Shown: one piece after another, positions 15,595 to 24,501 of the stretch
Numbering within the stretch: the first letter of the stretch is position 1
Layout: each line of letters opens with the position of its first letter
Source of the DNA: Microcaldota archaeon
Lineage (GTDB): Archaea; Micrarchaeota; Micrarchaeia; Anstonellales; Bilamarchaeaceae
Length of the DNA: 43,830 nt
Assembly: GCA_018304385.1 (NCBI GenBank)
Contig: JAGVWJ010000002.1
Location: 1-43,830, forward strand
Reading direction: 5' to 3'
Translations under genes and position numbers: made by a program
The notes under the pieces: generated by a model
Seen by the model: only the letters and a program-made list of their open reading frames with translations
Database searches by the model: none
Told to the model about the DNA's origin: nothing

Positions 15595-17423
15595 AATTCT
15601 TTGATGTATTTATTAATTATATTAGATTTACCTTGAAGCAGGGATCTACATCATTTCTCGTTATGGTATATCCCATTTTTCTTATCCTTATTATAGGAAC
15701 TGGCTTATCTATAACCAATCCAAATAAAATTAATGTCGCAGTTCTTGGATCAGATGAGATATTTAACATACTGGCGAGAGACAACTCCATAAATATCATT
15801 AAAGCAGATAATGTTGATAATCTTGAATGGCTAGTAAGAAGCAAAAAAGCAATCATGGGCATAGCCATAGAAAAAGAGGGTGATAGAAAAGTAATAAATG
15901 TTTTTATGGATTCTACGAAAAAGGCTGTCTTAAGCAACCTGCTTCTGCTTATAGATAAGGCAGTCAATGAAGAAAAGATTAAATCTGCTAACGACTTAAG
16001 TTCAATACAAAAAAAATTAGCACCAAAGCTAATAGAGATAAAGAATAAATATCAACAAATGGACACTGTTATAACAGAGATTACGGAAATACAAGAAAAA
16101 GCTGCAAGTATAGGATCTGAGCTAGACCAAAGCAAGACTGAATTATCTAATTATAATGAAGAGTTGCTTTCATATAAGTCAGGTTTGGGTAGCATAGATG
16201 ATTATAATCAAAAATTATCTGATTACGAATTACGCTTATCAGATATATTGAATGACGTATCAAACGCAGAAGCAGAGAGAAACAATCTAGTACTAAAAAT
16301 TAATGACCGCATCTACAAAATAAGTGGATACATCACAAAAACTAACACAGCCTTGAGCTATGTAAGAAATGCAAAATTATATACAACTGTGCCAATTGTT
16401 GTATCTAATCTTAACAAGATTGAAAATGAGATAACTAGTGTTAAAAGTGATCTTATTGAGGCACAAAACGATCTAATAGATATAAACAATGACCTCTCTA
16501 GAATAGATTTCTATCCGATTAAAAACGATATCTCAAACACAAAAAACGAGATAAGTACTACAAACTATCAATTAAGATCATTCAAAACAGAGGCTAATAC
16601 AAAAATAGATTCTATGCTATTAAAAGTAGCACAACTTGACAATAAGATATCTATATCGATAAATGAGCTAAAAGAATTTGAAGAAAAACTAAGTTTTACC
16701 AAAGCAGAAACATTCAGGGCAAAGGACCTTGTTAGTGAAATAATAAGACCACTAGATGATTTCATTGGTAAAAAGCCTGAAGAACTTTTGCCCCCTGAAA
16801 TAAATTCGTTCAGTGTTTTTAAAGATGAGAAAACAATTAATATGTTCTTCCCATCAATTATAGGAATTGATATGCTGTTAGCAAGTCTTCTATTACCTAT
16901 GATAATGAAAGTAAGAATGAAAGAACAAGGTGTGGAATTAAGGATGCTCAGAAGCAAAGCAAGTTCTATTTCTATTATACTTGGGGAATTTTTAGCAAAC
17001 TATGTGATGGGTCTTTTCCAATTGTTTGTCATTATTTTATTTGGAGTTGTACTATTTGAAGTTAGATTTGCTAGTTTTCTTGGCTTTTTGGGTGTTTTCT
17101 TTACAATACCGCTTGTTTTTGTCTCTCTTGGTTTAATGTTATCCCAAATTATAAACAGAAGTAGCACTGCTTTTCTTCTTTCTCTTTTAATAAGCATTCC
17201 GATGATATTTGTAAGTGGAACAATCATACCTATAGAATTTCTCAATCCACTTGTAGCGTTTTTTGGCTCGCTCACACCACTATATATATCAATAAATTTC
17301 TCAGAAAAATTAATCTTTAGAAATACCGGATTACTACAGGCGCTAGTTGATTATGGATATATCATATTTTTTACTTTGATCAATCTGACTATTGCAACAA
17401 TTATTTATAGATTAAAAAAATAG
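15591..17423 (+). CDS. ABC-2 type permease with large external coiled-coil domain
   Basis: A 610-residue membrane protein. One helix at about residues 15-37 is followed by about 370 extracytoplasmic residues. After an initial alpha/beta part (NVAVLGSDEIFNILARD), most of this is predicted coiled coil with Asn/Ser/Ile/Leu heptads (residues 120-390). The C-terminal domain from about 415 to 606 has five membrane helices of ABC-2 type, with SGTIIPIEFLNP as the familiar late motif. The plan resembles YhgE/Pip-like permeases, in which a long stalk may reach through the cell envelope. It pairs with the upstream ATPase. Confidence 0.85.
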   Translation: MKFFDVFINYIRFTLKQGSTSFLVMVYPIFLILIIGTGLSITNPNKINVAVLGSDEIFNILARDNSINIIKADNVDNLEWLVRSKKAIMGIAIEKEGDRKVINVFMDSTKKAVLSNLLLLIDKAVNEEKIKSANDLSSIQKKLAPKLIEIKNKYQQMDTVITEITEIQEKAASIGSELDQSKTELSNYNEELLSYKSGLGSIDDYNQKLSDYELRLSDILNDVSNAEAERNNLVLKINDRIYKISGYITKTNTALSYVRNAKLYTTVPIVVSNLNKIENEITSVKSDLIEAQNDLIDINNDLSRIDFYPIKNDISNTKNEISTTNYQLRSFKTEANTKIDSMLLKVAQLDNKISISINELKEFEEKLSFTKAETFRAKDLVSEIIRPLDDFIGKKPEELLPPEINSFSVFKDEKTINMFFPSIIGIDMLLASLLLPMIMKVRMKEQGVELRMLRSKASSISIILGEFLANYVMGLFQLFVIILFGVVLFEVRFASFLGFLGVFFTIPLVFVSLGLMLSQIINRSSTAFLLSLLISIPMIFVSGTIIPIEFLNPLVAFFGSLTPLYISINFSEKLIFRNTGLLQALVDYGYIIFFTLINLTIATIIYRLKK

Positions 17424-17909
17424 TTATTGATAAACATACACATCAAAAGTAGCAAGCTCTTCGGTATTAGTTAATCCATTTAATATAGTAACAATACGGC
17501 GGACCTTTGCAATTTGATCTGCATCTACAGCTGTAATATCGCTGCCTATGGCAGGCGCATTATTTACGAACACGCTTACATTAAATGGTGTTGAAAATTT
17601 ATCTTTTAACTGGGTTTGTGTGAGCGTTTTTGCGCAATCAAACTTGGTTTTATTTATCCTTCTGTCTTGCCAACCCATAGAGAGACCTAACTGCTTATGG
17701 GCAGCACTATTACATGCAGCGCCCTCGGGATAACCAGGCGTTAACATAATATCACTTATGCGAAGCGCCTCTTTTGCAAAATCATTTGTTTGTGAATTTA
17801 ACGCAGTTCTGGTGCTATGCCAGTAAGAAAGCAAAGTAAAAAGCGCAAGTATAAACATCACACTGGCGACAATTGCATCAAAGCTGAAGTACTGGCCTTT
17901 TAATTTCAT
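17424..17909 (-). CDS. Pilin-like secreted protein with class III signal
   Basis: A 161-residue protein starting MKLKGQYFSFDAIVASVMF. The KGQ preceding a long hydrophobic helix is the class III (prepilin/prearchaellin) processing pattern. The FSFDA segment also occurs, as FSLDA, in the pilin-like gene at 20396. The C-terminal domain is small with two cysteines (in GAACNSA and KFDCAK) that could pair. It is the last gene of the minus-strand pilin/peptidase operon, starting just after the stop at 17912, with a GGTG Shine-Dalgarno overlapping that stop region. Confidence 0.72.
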   Translation of the reverse strand: MKLKGQYFSFDAIVASVMFILALFTLLSYWHSTRTALNSQTNDFAKEALRISDIMLTPGYPEGAACNSAAHKQLGLSMGWQDRRINKTKFDCAKTLTQTQLKDKFSTPFNVSVFVNNAPAIGSDITAVDADQIAKVRRIVTILNGLTNTEELATFDVYVYQ

Positions 17910-17911
17910 AT

Positions 17912-18361
17912 TTACACCGGTTGATTCACGAGCAACGTAGTTCCATTATTATAGAACGATATCACATTTTTGCAATTACTGCTTATTATTTTTTTACTTG
18001 GGCTTACACAACCTACAAAGTTATAATTATAAATGGGGATAGGATAGAAATTTGTTATATTTCCATAGGTTCCTTTCCATGTAAAGTACAAACCACCATT
18101 CGTAGTATCAAACAAAACCTCATAAGGTTTTGAAATGAGTGTTTTCTTAAATGTCATATTAAATCTGAAACCTTCACCGCTGCGCACTGAGAGTACAACT
18201 GCATCAGCGAAGCTATCTCCAACCTCTCTACTAAGAATAGACTCACGAAAACTTATTTCATTAGCCTGTAACGAAGAAACTATAGATAATGTAGCAATGA
18301 CAACAAGTAGAAAAACACCTGCGTATAGGAAGAATTCACTAGCTACCTGCCCATTGCTCAT
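17912..18361 (-). CDS. Pilin-like protein with class III signal
   Basis: A 149-residue protein. MSNGQVASEFFLYAGVFLL is a textbook class III signal: cleavage would follow N-G, leaving Q+1 and E+5. The start at 18361 gives the short charged leader usual for this class; an upstream ATG at 18385 would add eight residues. The start codon and processing site lie inside a heptamer-repeat array. The mature domain is beta-rich with several potential N-glycosylation sites (NMT, NIT, NGT) and two cysteines. Confidence 0.75.
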   Translation of the reverse strand: MSNGQVASEFFLYAGVFLLVVIATLSIVSSLQANEISFRESILSREVGDSFADAVVLSVRSGEGFRFNMTFKKTLISKPYEVLFDTTNGGLYFTWKGTYGNITNFYPIPIYNYNFVGCVSPSKKIISSNCKNVISFYNNGTTLLVNQPV

Positions 18362-18380
18362 TGCTGATTGCCGACTGCTA
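18341..18380. repeat. Heptamer-repeat array, copy 2 (over a pilin start)
   Basis: On the minus strand, 7-bp units of the form GCAATNN and related words run in phase through the start region of the pilin-like gene (GCAGTCG, GCAATCA and so on). The array supplies the start codon and the N-G-Q processing site of the protein. Confidence 0.55.
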
Positions 18381-18809
18381 TCCATATACTTCTACCTCAA
18401 CATCACCATTAGGCTTTGATTTTGTTCTTAATGTTATTGAAAATAAACCAGCCCGTTTATTCAGCGAACTAGGATTAATTATTGTCGCATTTGCAAATAT
18501 AGGAGAGGCTGCTTCATAAACGCCGCTAGATGTTTTAAGCCTTATTACAACCTCTTTGTCTTTTATACTTAAATTTTGCATGTTTGTAGGAAACGCAATA
18601 GTAATTGTTTTTTTCGATCCTGGGCCCTGAACAAATAACTCGTTAATATTGTCTGCAATCGTCTTAGATGCTGCATCTGCTTGCGCGAGCGTAGATTTTT
18701 CATACCCAAACTGAGAAACAGATAGCAGTAATAAAAGTACTGGGATTGTGAATGCGAAAACTACACCCACTGTTATTAATAGTTCTAATGAAACCTGTGC
18801 TTTCATCAT
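18378..18809 (-). CDS. Pilin-like protein with class III signal
   Basis: A 143-residue protein beginning MMKAQVSLELLITVGVVFAF. K-A-Q with E+5 (QVSLE) is the class III signal found in many archaellins and pilins. The start at 18809 overlaps the stop of the preceding gene as ATGATGA, and the nine residues further upstream do not fit the signal. The mature part is about 110 residues, beta-rich and without cysteines. Confidence 0.77.
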   Translation of the reverse strand: MMKAQVSLELLITVGVVFAFTIPVLLLLLSVSQFGYEKSTLAQADAASKTIADNINELFVQGPGSKKTITIAFPTNMQNLSIKDKEVVIRLKTSSGVYEAASPIFANATIINPSSLNKRAGLFSITLRTKSKPNGDVEVEVYG

Positions 18810-20395
18810 TCGCACCTCGCCTTGGTATCTACACAAGAAATATCCTTTCCATTCAAGAAATCGGATTTTGCATTTGATCCTAGCCTGAAATGCCCAAGCA
18901 AAGAATCATCAGAACACATATTGAAATCCCTACATCCAGGCATTCCTCTTATTTTATCACCAGAAATAGATGGATTTGAAAATAGCTCTCGATCTGCCCT
19001 ACTTACTGTATCTGGATAAGATGGAACAACTGGTGCACCAGCATCAATACCTGCTCCGCCAATATATTTGCCAACTAAAAATGTTTCTATTCCATAGGTG
19101 CTACTATTGCGCGCAAATGCATCGTCAAATAATCTTTGGAAATAGGATGGCGAGCGATAGTTTCGAACATAATAGCTACACATTGTGAAATCTCTAAGTT
19201 TTTCAATATCGTAGATGGCTGCTTGTGATTGCGAAGCAAGTTTTCTTTCTTTATTTGCGTTTACATCCTCATAACTATATTTCATAACAAATAACATACA
19301 TTTTCCATCTGGGCAATCACCACCAGAGTTTATATTGAAATTAGGTCGAACAATGAATGGTTTATTTGTTTGAATGTATGCACCACTAAAATCTGGATTA
19401 GGACAATCTAGAGAATTATAAACTAAAGCATTGATTGTATTGAATTGATTATTCTTGCCTGGACAGGCAGAAGCAGAGGCCTCTACTGTATTAGTAACAA
19501 TATATGCGCCAAACTGACCATAATCAACTGTTGCATTACTCAAACCCGCAATTTCTGTATAATTACCAACTAAGATATACCTGCTTCTTTGGTTATCTTG
19601 GATGCTCTGTGCGTTATTTACGTGCACCATCGGCCCATAGAACCAGCCTTGGCCATCACTTGTAGGAACGGAAAGGTCCCGTGGTGTAAAGTTAGAGCTA
19701 TTCTGATAGCCTGAATAAAAGAAGAATTGCTTTTCTATTGGTGTTGCTGAGCCATGTTTCTTATCTTCTCTATTTATTGCAGGATCAACTAAGCCCTCTA
19801 TAGTCATATTGCCACGCAAACTATAGTCCCTGCTTATAGATGCAAGGCCGCTCTTTTCCTCTATAGTAAGGTGAACATCAAATGAATAATTAAGCGAATG
19901 AACAGCTACCTGCTTTATTGAAAAATTATCCAATGAGAATCTGCCTATTTGCATGCCGGTTTTTGATATAGAATTATTTAGACTATCAACCCACCCAGTA
20001 AAGGAATTTTGAACACCAATATCTAACTCTAAATTAGTAACAAAATTGCTAGCATTCGCTTTGCCATAGTACATCAACTCATAGAATGTTTTATTTACAT
20101 AATAAAATTCACCAGCTGACCCACTAATACCATTGGATTTAACTGGGTTATCTGCAGCAAACTCATTTAGTTTAAATAATGCGTCATAAGAAACTATTCT
20201 AGCTAGTTTTTCCAATTTATCTTTTGTAACTTGCGTGGCTACAAGGTCTAGATTAGATGTTCTAAAACGATCTGAAAATCGCCTCTCATTTTCCTCTACT
20301 GCTTTTGTCCATATAGATATAGATAATAATATGTAACTAAGTATCAAGAAAATCGCGACTACAAAGAAAAAACCCTTGGAATTCATATTAATCAT
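18806..20395 (-). CDS. Large secreted protein with pilin-like N-terminus
   Basis: A 529-residue protein starting MINMNSKGFFFVVAIFLILSYI. The K-G before a hydrophobic helix is pilin-like although Q+1 is replaced by F. The rest is extracellular: a helical stalk to about residue 70 and a large domain with many N-x-S/T sequons and at least nine cysteines (for example CPGKNNQ, CPDGKC and the C-terminal CRDFNMC). It may be a minor pilin or adhesin-like tip. The ATG directly follows the upstream TAG. ATG at 20386 is an alternative start. Confidence 0.65.
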   Translation of the reverse strand: MINMNSKGFFFVVAIFLILSYILLSISIWTKAVEENERRFSDRFRTSNLDLVATQVTKDKLEKLARIVSYDALFKLNEFAADNPVKSNGISGSAGEFYYVNKTFYELMYYGKANASNFVTNLELDIGVQNSFTGWVDSLNNSISKTGMQIGRFSLDNFSIKQVAVHSLNYSFDVHLTIEEKSGLASISRDYSLRGNMTIEGLVDPAINREDKKHGSATPIEKQFFFYSGYQNSSNFTPRDLSVPTSDGQGWFYGPMVHVNNAQSIQDNQRSRYILVGNYTEIAGLSNATVDYGQFGAYIVTNTVEASASACPGKNNQFNTINALVYNSLDCPNPDFSGAYIQTNKPFIVRPNFNINSGGDCPDGKCMLFVMKYSYEDVNANKERKLASQSQAAIYDIEKLRDFTMCSYYVRNYRSPSYFQRLFDDAFARNSSTYGIETFLVGKYIGGAGIDAGAPVVPSYPDTVSRADRELFSNPSISGDKIRGMPGCRDFNMCSDDSLLGHFRLGSNAKSDFLNGKDISCVDTKARCE

Positions 20396-20980
20396 CTAGA
20401 TAAACACCGTTAATTTAACCACCTTTATGCTTACGCTCGGAAGAGTATATGGCGATATTGGTACATCGCAGACAACTGCAGCACCACTGCAAGTCATATA
20501 GCTATATGGATTCTCTGGTGGTGTTGGCTGATCTTTATAATCAAAAACAACTGTGTATGAAGAAACAGTAAGTCTTTGATTTTTTGTATTATGCGGATCA
20601 TCTAGGATCGTATTGCCATTTGCTGTGTTGTATAGCTCGGTCCAAGAACCGCCTGTGCTTGTCTCTACTGCATAGCCAAACTGTTGTGGTATGCGCTGGC
20701 CAATAAAAAAATCAATATCCCCTTTTGAGTCATCTGTACGCAGTATAAGAAAATCTAATACACTAATATCAGGAGTACAGTCTGGTTGTGGATAGGTGCA
20801 TTTAGTCTGGGATAGTGCCAAAAGCGTATCTTTTGATAGATAATGCGCCTGCGTAAGCGAATTATAATAAGCAGAAGGAATACTAGAAAAGAATATTAGT
20901 GTGTAAATCGCAACAAGCGCCAGCGTAAATGCTATAAATGCGTCTAAAGAAAAGATAAACCCACGGACAGTATTTTTCAT
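20396..20980 (-). CDS. Pilin-like secreted protein
   Basis: A 194-residue protein starting MKNTVRGFIFSLDAFIAFTL. R-G before the helix and the FSLDAF segment relate it to the product of 17424-17909 (GQYFSFDAIVA), suggesting paralogy. The long upstream extension to 21055 overlaps the preceding gene and is unlikely to be translated. A TATA-like TTTATAAATATT lies about 25 bp before this start, so an internal promoter is possible. Cysteines occur in a CTYPQPDC loop and later in a CSGAAVVC loop. Confidence 0.7.
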   Translation of the reverse strand: MKNTVRGFIFSLDAFIAFTLALVAIYTLIFFSSIPSAYYNSLTQAHYLSKDTLLALSQTKCTYPQPDCTPDISVLDFLILRTDDSKGDIDFFIGQRIPQQFGYAVETSTGGSWTELYNTANGNTILDDPHNTKNQRLTVSSYTVVFDYKDQPTPPENPYSYMTCSGAAVVCDVPISPYTLPSVSIKVVKLTVFI

Positions 20981-21011
20981 TAAATCTATTTCCGTTACAA
21001 TATTTATAAAC

Positions 21012-22076
21012 CTAATACTCCCGATCATTGAACAGCTCATTCTTAAAGAATTCATATTTTTCTTTTAGAATGGAATCGTTTTCTGCGCGATTACGGAACT
21101 CTTCACCTTGCAATATGTAAAAGGTAAAGTGCTGCGCAAAGTTTTCTGCATCATTAGCAGTTGAATAAACGTCCATAAACCCATAAGGTGGAGAACTAGC
21201 TGAAGCATTATAAGCAAATGTCACATTAAAAATAACTGCTCGTTTTTCATCAAGATGTTTCCAATGGTTTTCCTTGTCTTCATATATGCCACGAATACCA
21301 TGGTAATCTAAGATATGTGCAAATTCGTGGATCACCTGCTGCTCGCTTAATGATTGTTCAAGAATAGATCCTCGATCCATTCCAACTAAAATGCCTTGTT
21401 CTGGCCAGGATCCTAAAACAGTATAACCGCGACCGTATTGGTGGCTTAAATAAAATGTTTTATCTTTCATAGACTTAAGCAAATCATCTGGGATTTTATA
21501 AAGTCCTTTAGAAACCTCTAATATATTCTGGATATCGTCAACAGGCAAAAAGTCTCCTGGTTTTGATCCATTGTAATAAAAATCATTTACTGATTTGTTC
21601 ACACCAACTAGCTTAATACTATGAGCAGCTGCCCATTCCTTGAATTTATTTATCTCTTCAGATATATCTTGTTCTGTTATATTTTGCTCTATAGCCACTG
21701 CGGTTTCGTTTCTAATAATTGTATCAACAACATAACTTTCTTTTTTATATATGCATTCTCCATATCCGCTTCCACATTCATTACAGATTTTATATCCAAC
21801 TGAACAGAAATTTTCAATGCATTGCGTGCGTGCGCCAGGTGTACAGATTCTTTTTGTTATGCATCCTGTCCATGCACCATCAACACATACGCGCTCGCCA
21901 CTGCAGCCAAGAGAATTAGTACATGCTTCTTGCTCGCCATCTTTACAAGCTGGTTTAGGCATGGAGATCTTAGAAAGTGAAGGCGCTTGCTGGCTAATAG
22001 TTGGTCCAAAAAAAGCATAGACAATAACAAATAGCAGAACAATTAACAAAAACAGAGGACCATACTTATTTAACAT
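21012..22076 (-). CDS. Membrane-anchored, Cys-rich HExxH metallopeptidase
   Basis: A 354-residue protein with one N-terminal membrane helix (residues 7-24). A cysteine-rich segment follows (residues 44-108; twelve cysteines spaced like small disulfide repeats, as in CKDGEQEAC and CVDGAWTGC). The C-terminal peptidase domain has VIHEFAHILD (H250, E251, H254) and a likely third ligand E311 in NDAENFAQ. It should act outside the membrane. The ATG at 22076 is preferred because AGTGAT, a Shine-Dalgarno, lies 6-7 bases upstream; a GTG at 22088 overlapping the sppA stop is possible. It sits between sppA and the pilin genes, so processing or turnover of those products is a reasonable guess. Confidence 0.78.
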   Translation of the reverse strand: MLNKYGPLFLLIVLLFVIVYAFFGPTISQQAPSLSKISMPKPACKDGEQEACTNSLGCSGERVCVDGAWTGCITKRICTPGARTQCIENFCSVGYKICNECGSGYGECIYKKESYVVDTIIRNETAVAIEQNITEQDISEEINKFKEWAAAHSIKLVGVNKSVNDFYYNGSKPGDFLPVDDIQNILEVSKGLYKIPDDLLKSMKDKTFYLSHQYGRGYTVLGSWPEQGILVGMDRGSILEQSLSEQQVIHEFAHILDYHGIRGIYEDKENHWKHLDEKRAVIFNVTFAYNASASSPPYGFMDVYSTANDAENFAQHFTFYILQGEEFRNRAENDSILKEKYEFFKNELFNDREY

Positions 22077-22087
22077 GAATAGAATCA

Positions 22088-23059
22088 CTATTCAAATTTT
22101 AGTGAAACCTTACCATTTGAATTATCTTGGAATACTCCTTTAAAAAACGAATTAAGACCGAATAAACCTTGCTCATCCTGAGTAATTTTTATCTCGCAGG
22201 TTCTAGCATCTTCTCTTGGTATACCCGCGAGCTCAGCAACCTTCTTTAATGCATCACGCTTACTGCCTAGTTGATCAACTAAACCAACCTGCTTTGCCTG
22301 TCTTCCACTTAATATCCTGCCATCAAGTACCTCTTCAAATTTTTCTCTATTTAGCTTATCCTTTCTGTTTTCTAGTACTGTTGATTTGAATTCAACAAAT
22401 ACCTCATCTACAATATCCTGGATGATCTTCTTTTCTTCAACAGTCATAGGCCTTGAAGGCGAACCTATGTCCTTGTGCTCTCCAGATGTAACTGAAGTCA
22501 TGTTTAAGCCGACCTTTTCAAATAGTTCAGACATGTCGCTAAATGTAGCAACTACGCCAATGCTTCCAGTGATTGCATTAGGATCTGCAACTATATAATC
22601 AGTAGGTGTCGCAATATAATAACCTCCAGATGCAGCTACCTCCCTAAAATATGCAACCTTGGGTTTTTTCAATTCCTTAATTGAATCATATATCTCGCGC
22701 GTTGCAACTACTCCACCGCCTGGCGAATTTATCACGAAGAGTACGCCTACAACATCATCGCGTGTATCTAAATTATAGATAATATTAGCTATTTCCTCTG
22801 ATCCGGCTTGGCCTTCTGAAAACAGAGATGCTTTTGCGCTTTGAGTAGTAATTTCTTGATCAATGTTAACAATTGCTATACATCTGCCGCCAAAAAAGAA
22901 TGATACACCTGGTGAAGATGAAAATGCAAATACAAATGCAATAAGAACTAGGAAACCTGCTACTAACAGAAATATGGTTACATATAAGGAAAGATTATTT
23001 TTCTGTTTTGGAACAAGTTCAATTTTACTGGAGGATTTATAATCATCAGTTCTAGGCAT
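22088..23059 (-). CDS. sppA: Signal peptide peptidase SppA, archaeal short form
   Basis: A 323-residue membrane-anchored serine protease of the S49 family. The single membrane helix is at residues 23-46. The oxyanion region INSPGGG (110-116), nucleophile S144 in VAASGGYYIA and general-base K196 in TSGEHKDIGS form the expected Ser-Lys dyad. Length matches the archaeal half-size enzyme. It is the first gene of the pilin/peptidase operon and has an unusual leader containing a duplicated Shine-Dalgarno. Confidence 0.92.
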   Translation of the reverse strand: MPRTDDYKSSSKIELVPKQKNNLSLYVTIFLLVAGFLVLIAFVFAFSSSPGVSFFFGGRCIAIVNIDQEITTQSAKASLFSEGQAGSEEIANIIYNLDTRDDVVGVLFVINSPGGGVVATREIYDSIKELKKPKVAYFREVAASGGYYIATPTDYIVADPNAITGSIGVVATFSDMSELFEKVGLNMTSVTSGEHKDIGSPSRPMTVEEKKIIQDIVDEVFVEFKSTVLENRKDKLNREKFEEVLDGRILSGRQAKQVGLVDQLGSKRDALKKVAELAGIPREDARTCEIKITQDEQGLFGLNSFFKGVFQDNSNGKVSLKFE

Positions 23060-23060
23060 T

Positions 23061-23152
23061 GAGAAATCACCTGTGATTTCGAGAGACTTGAGCTTTGCTC
23101 AAGCGGATCGAGAAATCACCTGTTATTTTGTTAAAATGGAAGTATATAAAAA
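23061..23152 (-). promoter_or_regulatory. sppA leader: TATA, duplicated Shine-Dalgarno, hairpin, palindrome
   Basis: A TATA-like TTTATATAC (minus strand, about 23144-23152) should start sppA transcription near 23120. The sequence ACAGGTGATTTCTC occurs twice, at 23061-23074 (used, next to the ATG) and 23110-23123. Between them is a perfect 7-bp hairpin with a TTT loop (23087-23093 and 23097-23103). The proximal copy lies within an 8-bp-arm palindrome GAAATCAC-CT-GTGATTTC (23063-23080), which could mask the Shine-Dalgarno or bind a dimeric protein. The same TATA stretch on the plus strand can serve carS. Confidence 0.5.
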
Positions 23153-23175
23153 CTTATACCTGAATTTATAAAATA

Positions 23176-23691
23176 ATGTTAGACTTAATATCGCTAATTT
23201 TATACATACTACCAAGCTATTTCGCTAATTCTGTTCCTGTAGTGCTTGGTGGTGGGCTGGCGCTGGACTTAGGAAAGAAATTTTCTGATAAACAAAGGAT
23301 ATTTGGAGAAGGAAAAACTATTCGCGGATTTATTGCGGGTGTTGCTGCAGGCATATTAGTTGCTGCATTGATTGCTAACGGCGTTGTATTGCCATTTTTT
23401 GAAGATAAACAATCCCAGTTTTTAGCTGGCACTGCACTTGCGTTTGGCACAATGCTTGGCGATGCTCTTGGCAGCTTTATAAAAAGAAGAATGAAAATAA
23501 AGCAAGGCCAGCCATTTTTATTGGATACTTTTCTGTTTGTTGTTTTTGCGCTTGTGCTTGCTTACCCATTTACGCTTCCCAGCTTTTATAACAGTGAGAA
23601 CATTTTATTTATATTAGTAGTTACACTTATTTTGCATCCTATGTTTAATATAATCGCGAACAAGTTAGGATTAAAAAAGGTGCCGTGGTAA
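23176..23691 (+). CDS. carS: CDP-archaeol synthase
   Basis: A 171-residue polytopic protein of the CarS/DUF46 family, which activates unsaturated archaetidic acid with CTP to make CDP-archaeol, the branch point for archaeal polar lipids. Diagnostic motifs are FGEGKTIRGF (residues 43-52) and GTMLGDALGSFIKRRMKI followed by GQPFLLDTFLF. About five membrane helices are visible. An AT-rich TATA stretch about 26-30 bp upstream suggests a leaderless message. This is direct evidence for ether-lipid synthesis. Confidence 0.93.
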   Translation: MLDLISLILYILPSYFANSVPVVLGGGLALDLGKKFSDKQRIFGEGKTIRGFIAGVAAGILVAALIANGVVLPFFEDKQSQFLAGTALAFGTMLGDALGSFIKRRMKIKQGQPFLLDTFLFVVFALVLAYPFTLPSFYNSENILFILVVTLILHPMFNIIANKLGLKKVPW

Positions 23692-23720
23692 TTTAAACAC
23701 TTCGTTACATAAAGTATTAC

Positions 23721-24467
23721 ATGAACCAATTAGTTACATCTCGGTTAACAGCTGATTCAAAACTTCCAAAAGGATTTGGCAAATATAAACGAGAGACCCC
23801 TCACCCAGTAAGAAGATTAAAAATAAGAGAAAACCCCGTGCTAGCAGAGCTTAAAGAGGCTTGGCGCAGATTTGAATACATAATAGATGATGCAGATATA
23901 CGACAGAATTACAAAAAAGCCTGCGAAGCAATAAAAAGAATTAGATATTCTGCGAGAGATGTGGAAAATTTTAGTATTGCAATAGCAGAATTCCAAGAAG
24001 AGGAAGACTTCTTCTATTCGAAAGCTGGCTTATTTTTAAGTGCATTAATTAATAGTGGGACTGATGAAGATTACGTCTTGCAAATAGCACATCTGGAAAA
24101 GGAACTTTGTGACTTAGGCTATAAGAATATTAAAAATATAGTAATAAAAGGAAGCGTCAAATTGAATACATGCCAACTTATGGAGAGAGGAACTGTAACA
24201 ATAGAGGGAAACTGCGATGCGCAGTCTATGTTTTGTATGAAAGGTGGAACCATCGTAATAAACGGTAATCTTAATGCAAGTGAATGTTGTGAGCGTATGA
24301 CTGGCGGAGCAATCATAGTAAAGGGTGATCTTATCGGGGAAATGGAGGATGGAATGTACGGTGGCGAGCTGCATGTGTATGGCGACTACACAGATAAAGA
24401 AGTTCGAACAATTGGTAAGTGGAAGTTTTATCACAAAGGAGTCTTAGTCACAGGAAAAGAAGAATAG
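23721..24467 (+). CDS. GXGXG-type beta-helix protein (FwdC/GltB C-terminal-like)
   Basis: A 248-residue protein. Residues 1-130 are helical and unrecognised. The C-terminal 100 residues carry repeating beta-helix turns: MERGTVTIEGN, MKGGTIVINGN, MTGGAIIVKGD and MYGGELHVYGD, each about 20 residues apart, as in the GXGXG domain of FwdC and glutamate synthase. No other Fwd or Glt subunit is present, so the domain is probably structural. Cysteines cluster in the turns. A TATA-like AATTTAAAC about 26 bp upstream supports the start at 23721. Confidence 0.72.
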   Translation: MNQLVTSRLTADSKLPKGFGKYKRETPHPVRRLKIRENPVLAELKEAWRRFEYIIDDADIRQNYKKACEAIKRIRYSARDVENFSIAIAEFQEEEDFFYSKAGLFLSALINSGTDEDYVLQIAHLEKELCDLGYKNIKNIVIKGSVKLNTCQLMERGTVTIEGNCDAQSMFCMKGGTIVINGNLNASECCERMTGGAIIVKGDLIGEMEDGMYGGELHVYGDYTDKEVRTIGKWKFYHKGVLVTGKEE

Positions 24468-24501
24468 AAAGCCTTTAATTAATTACATTAGTTTTCTTCT
24501 T

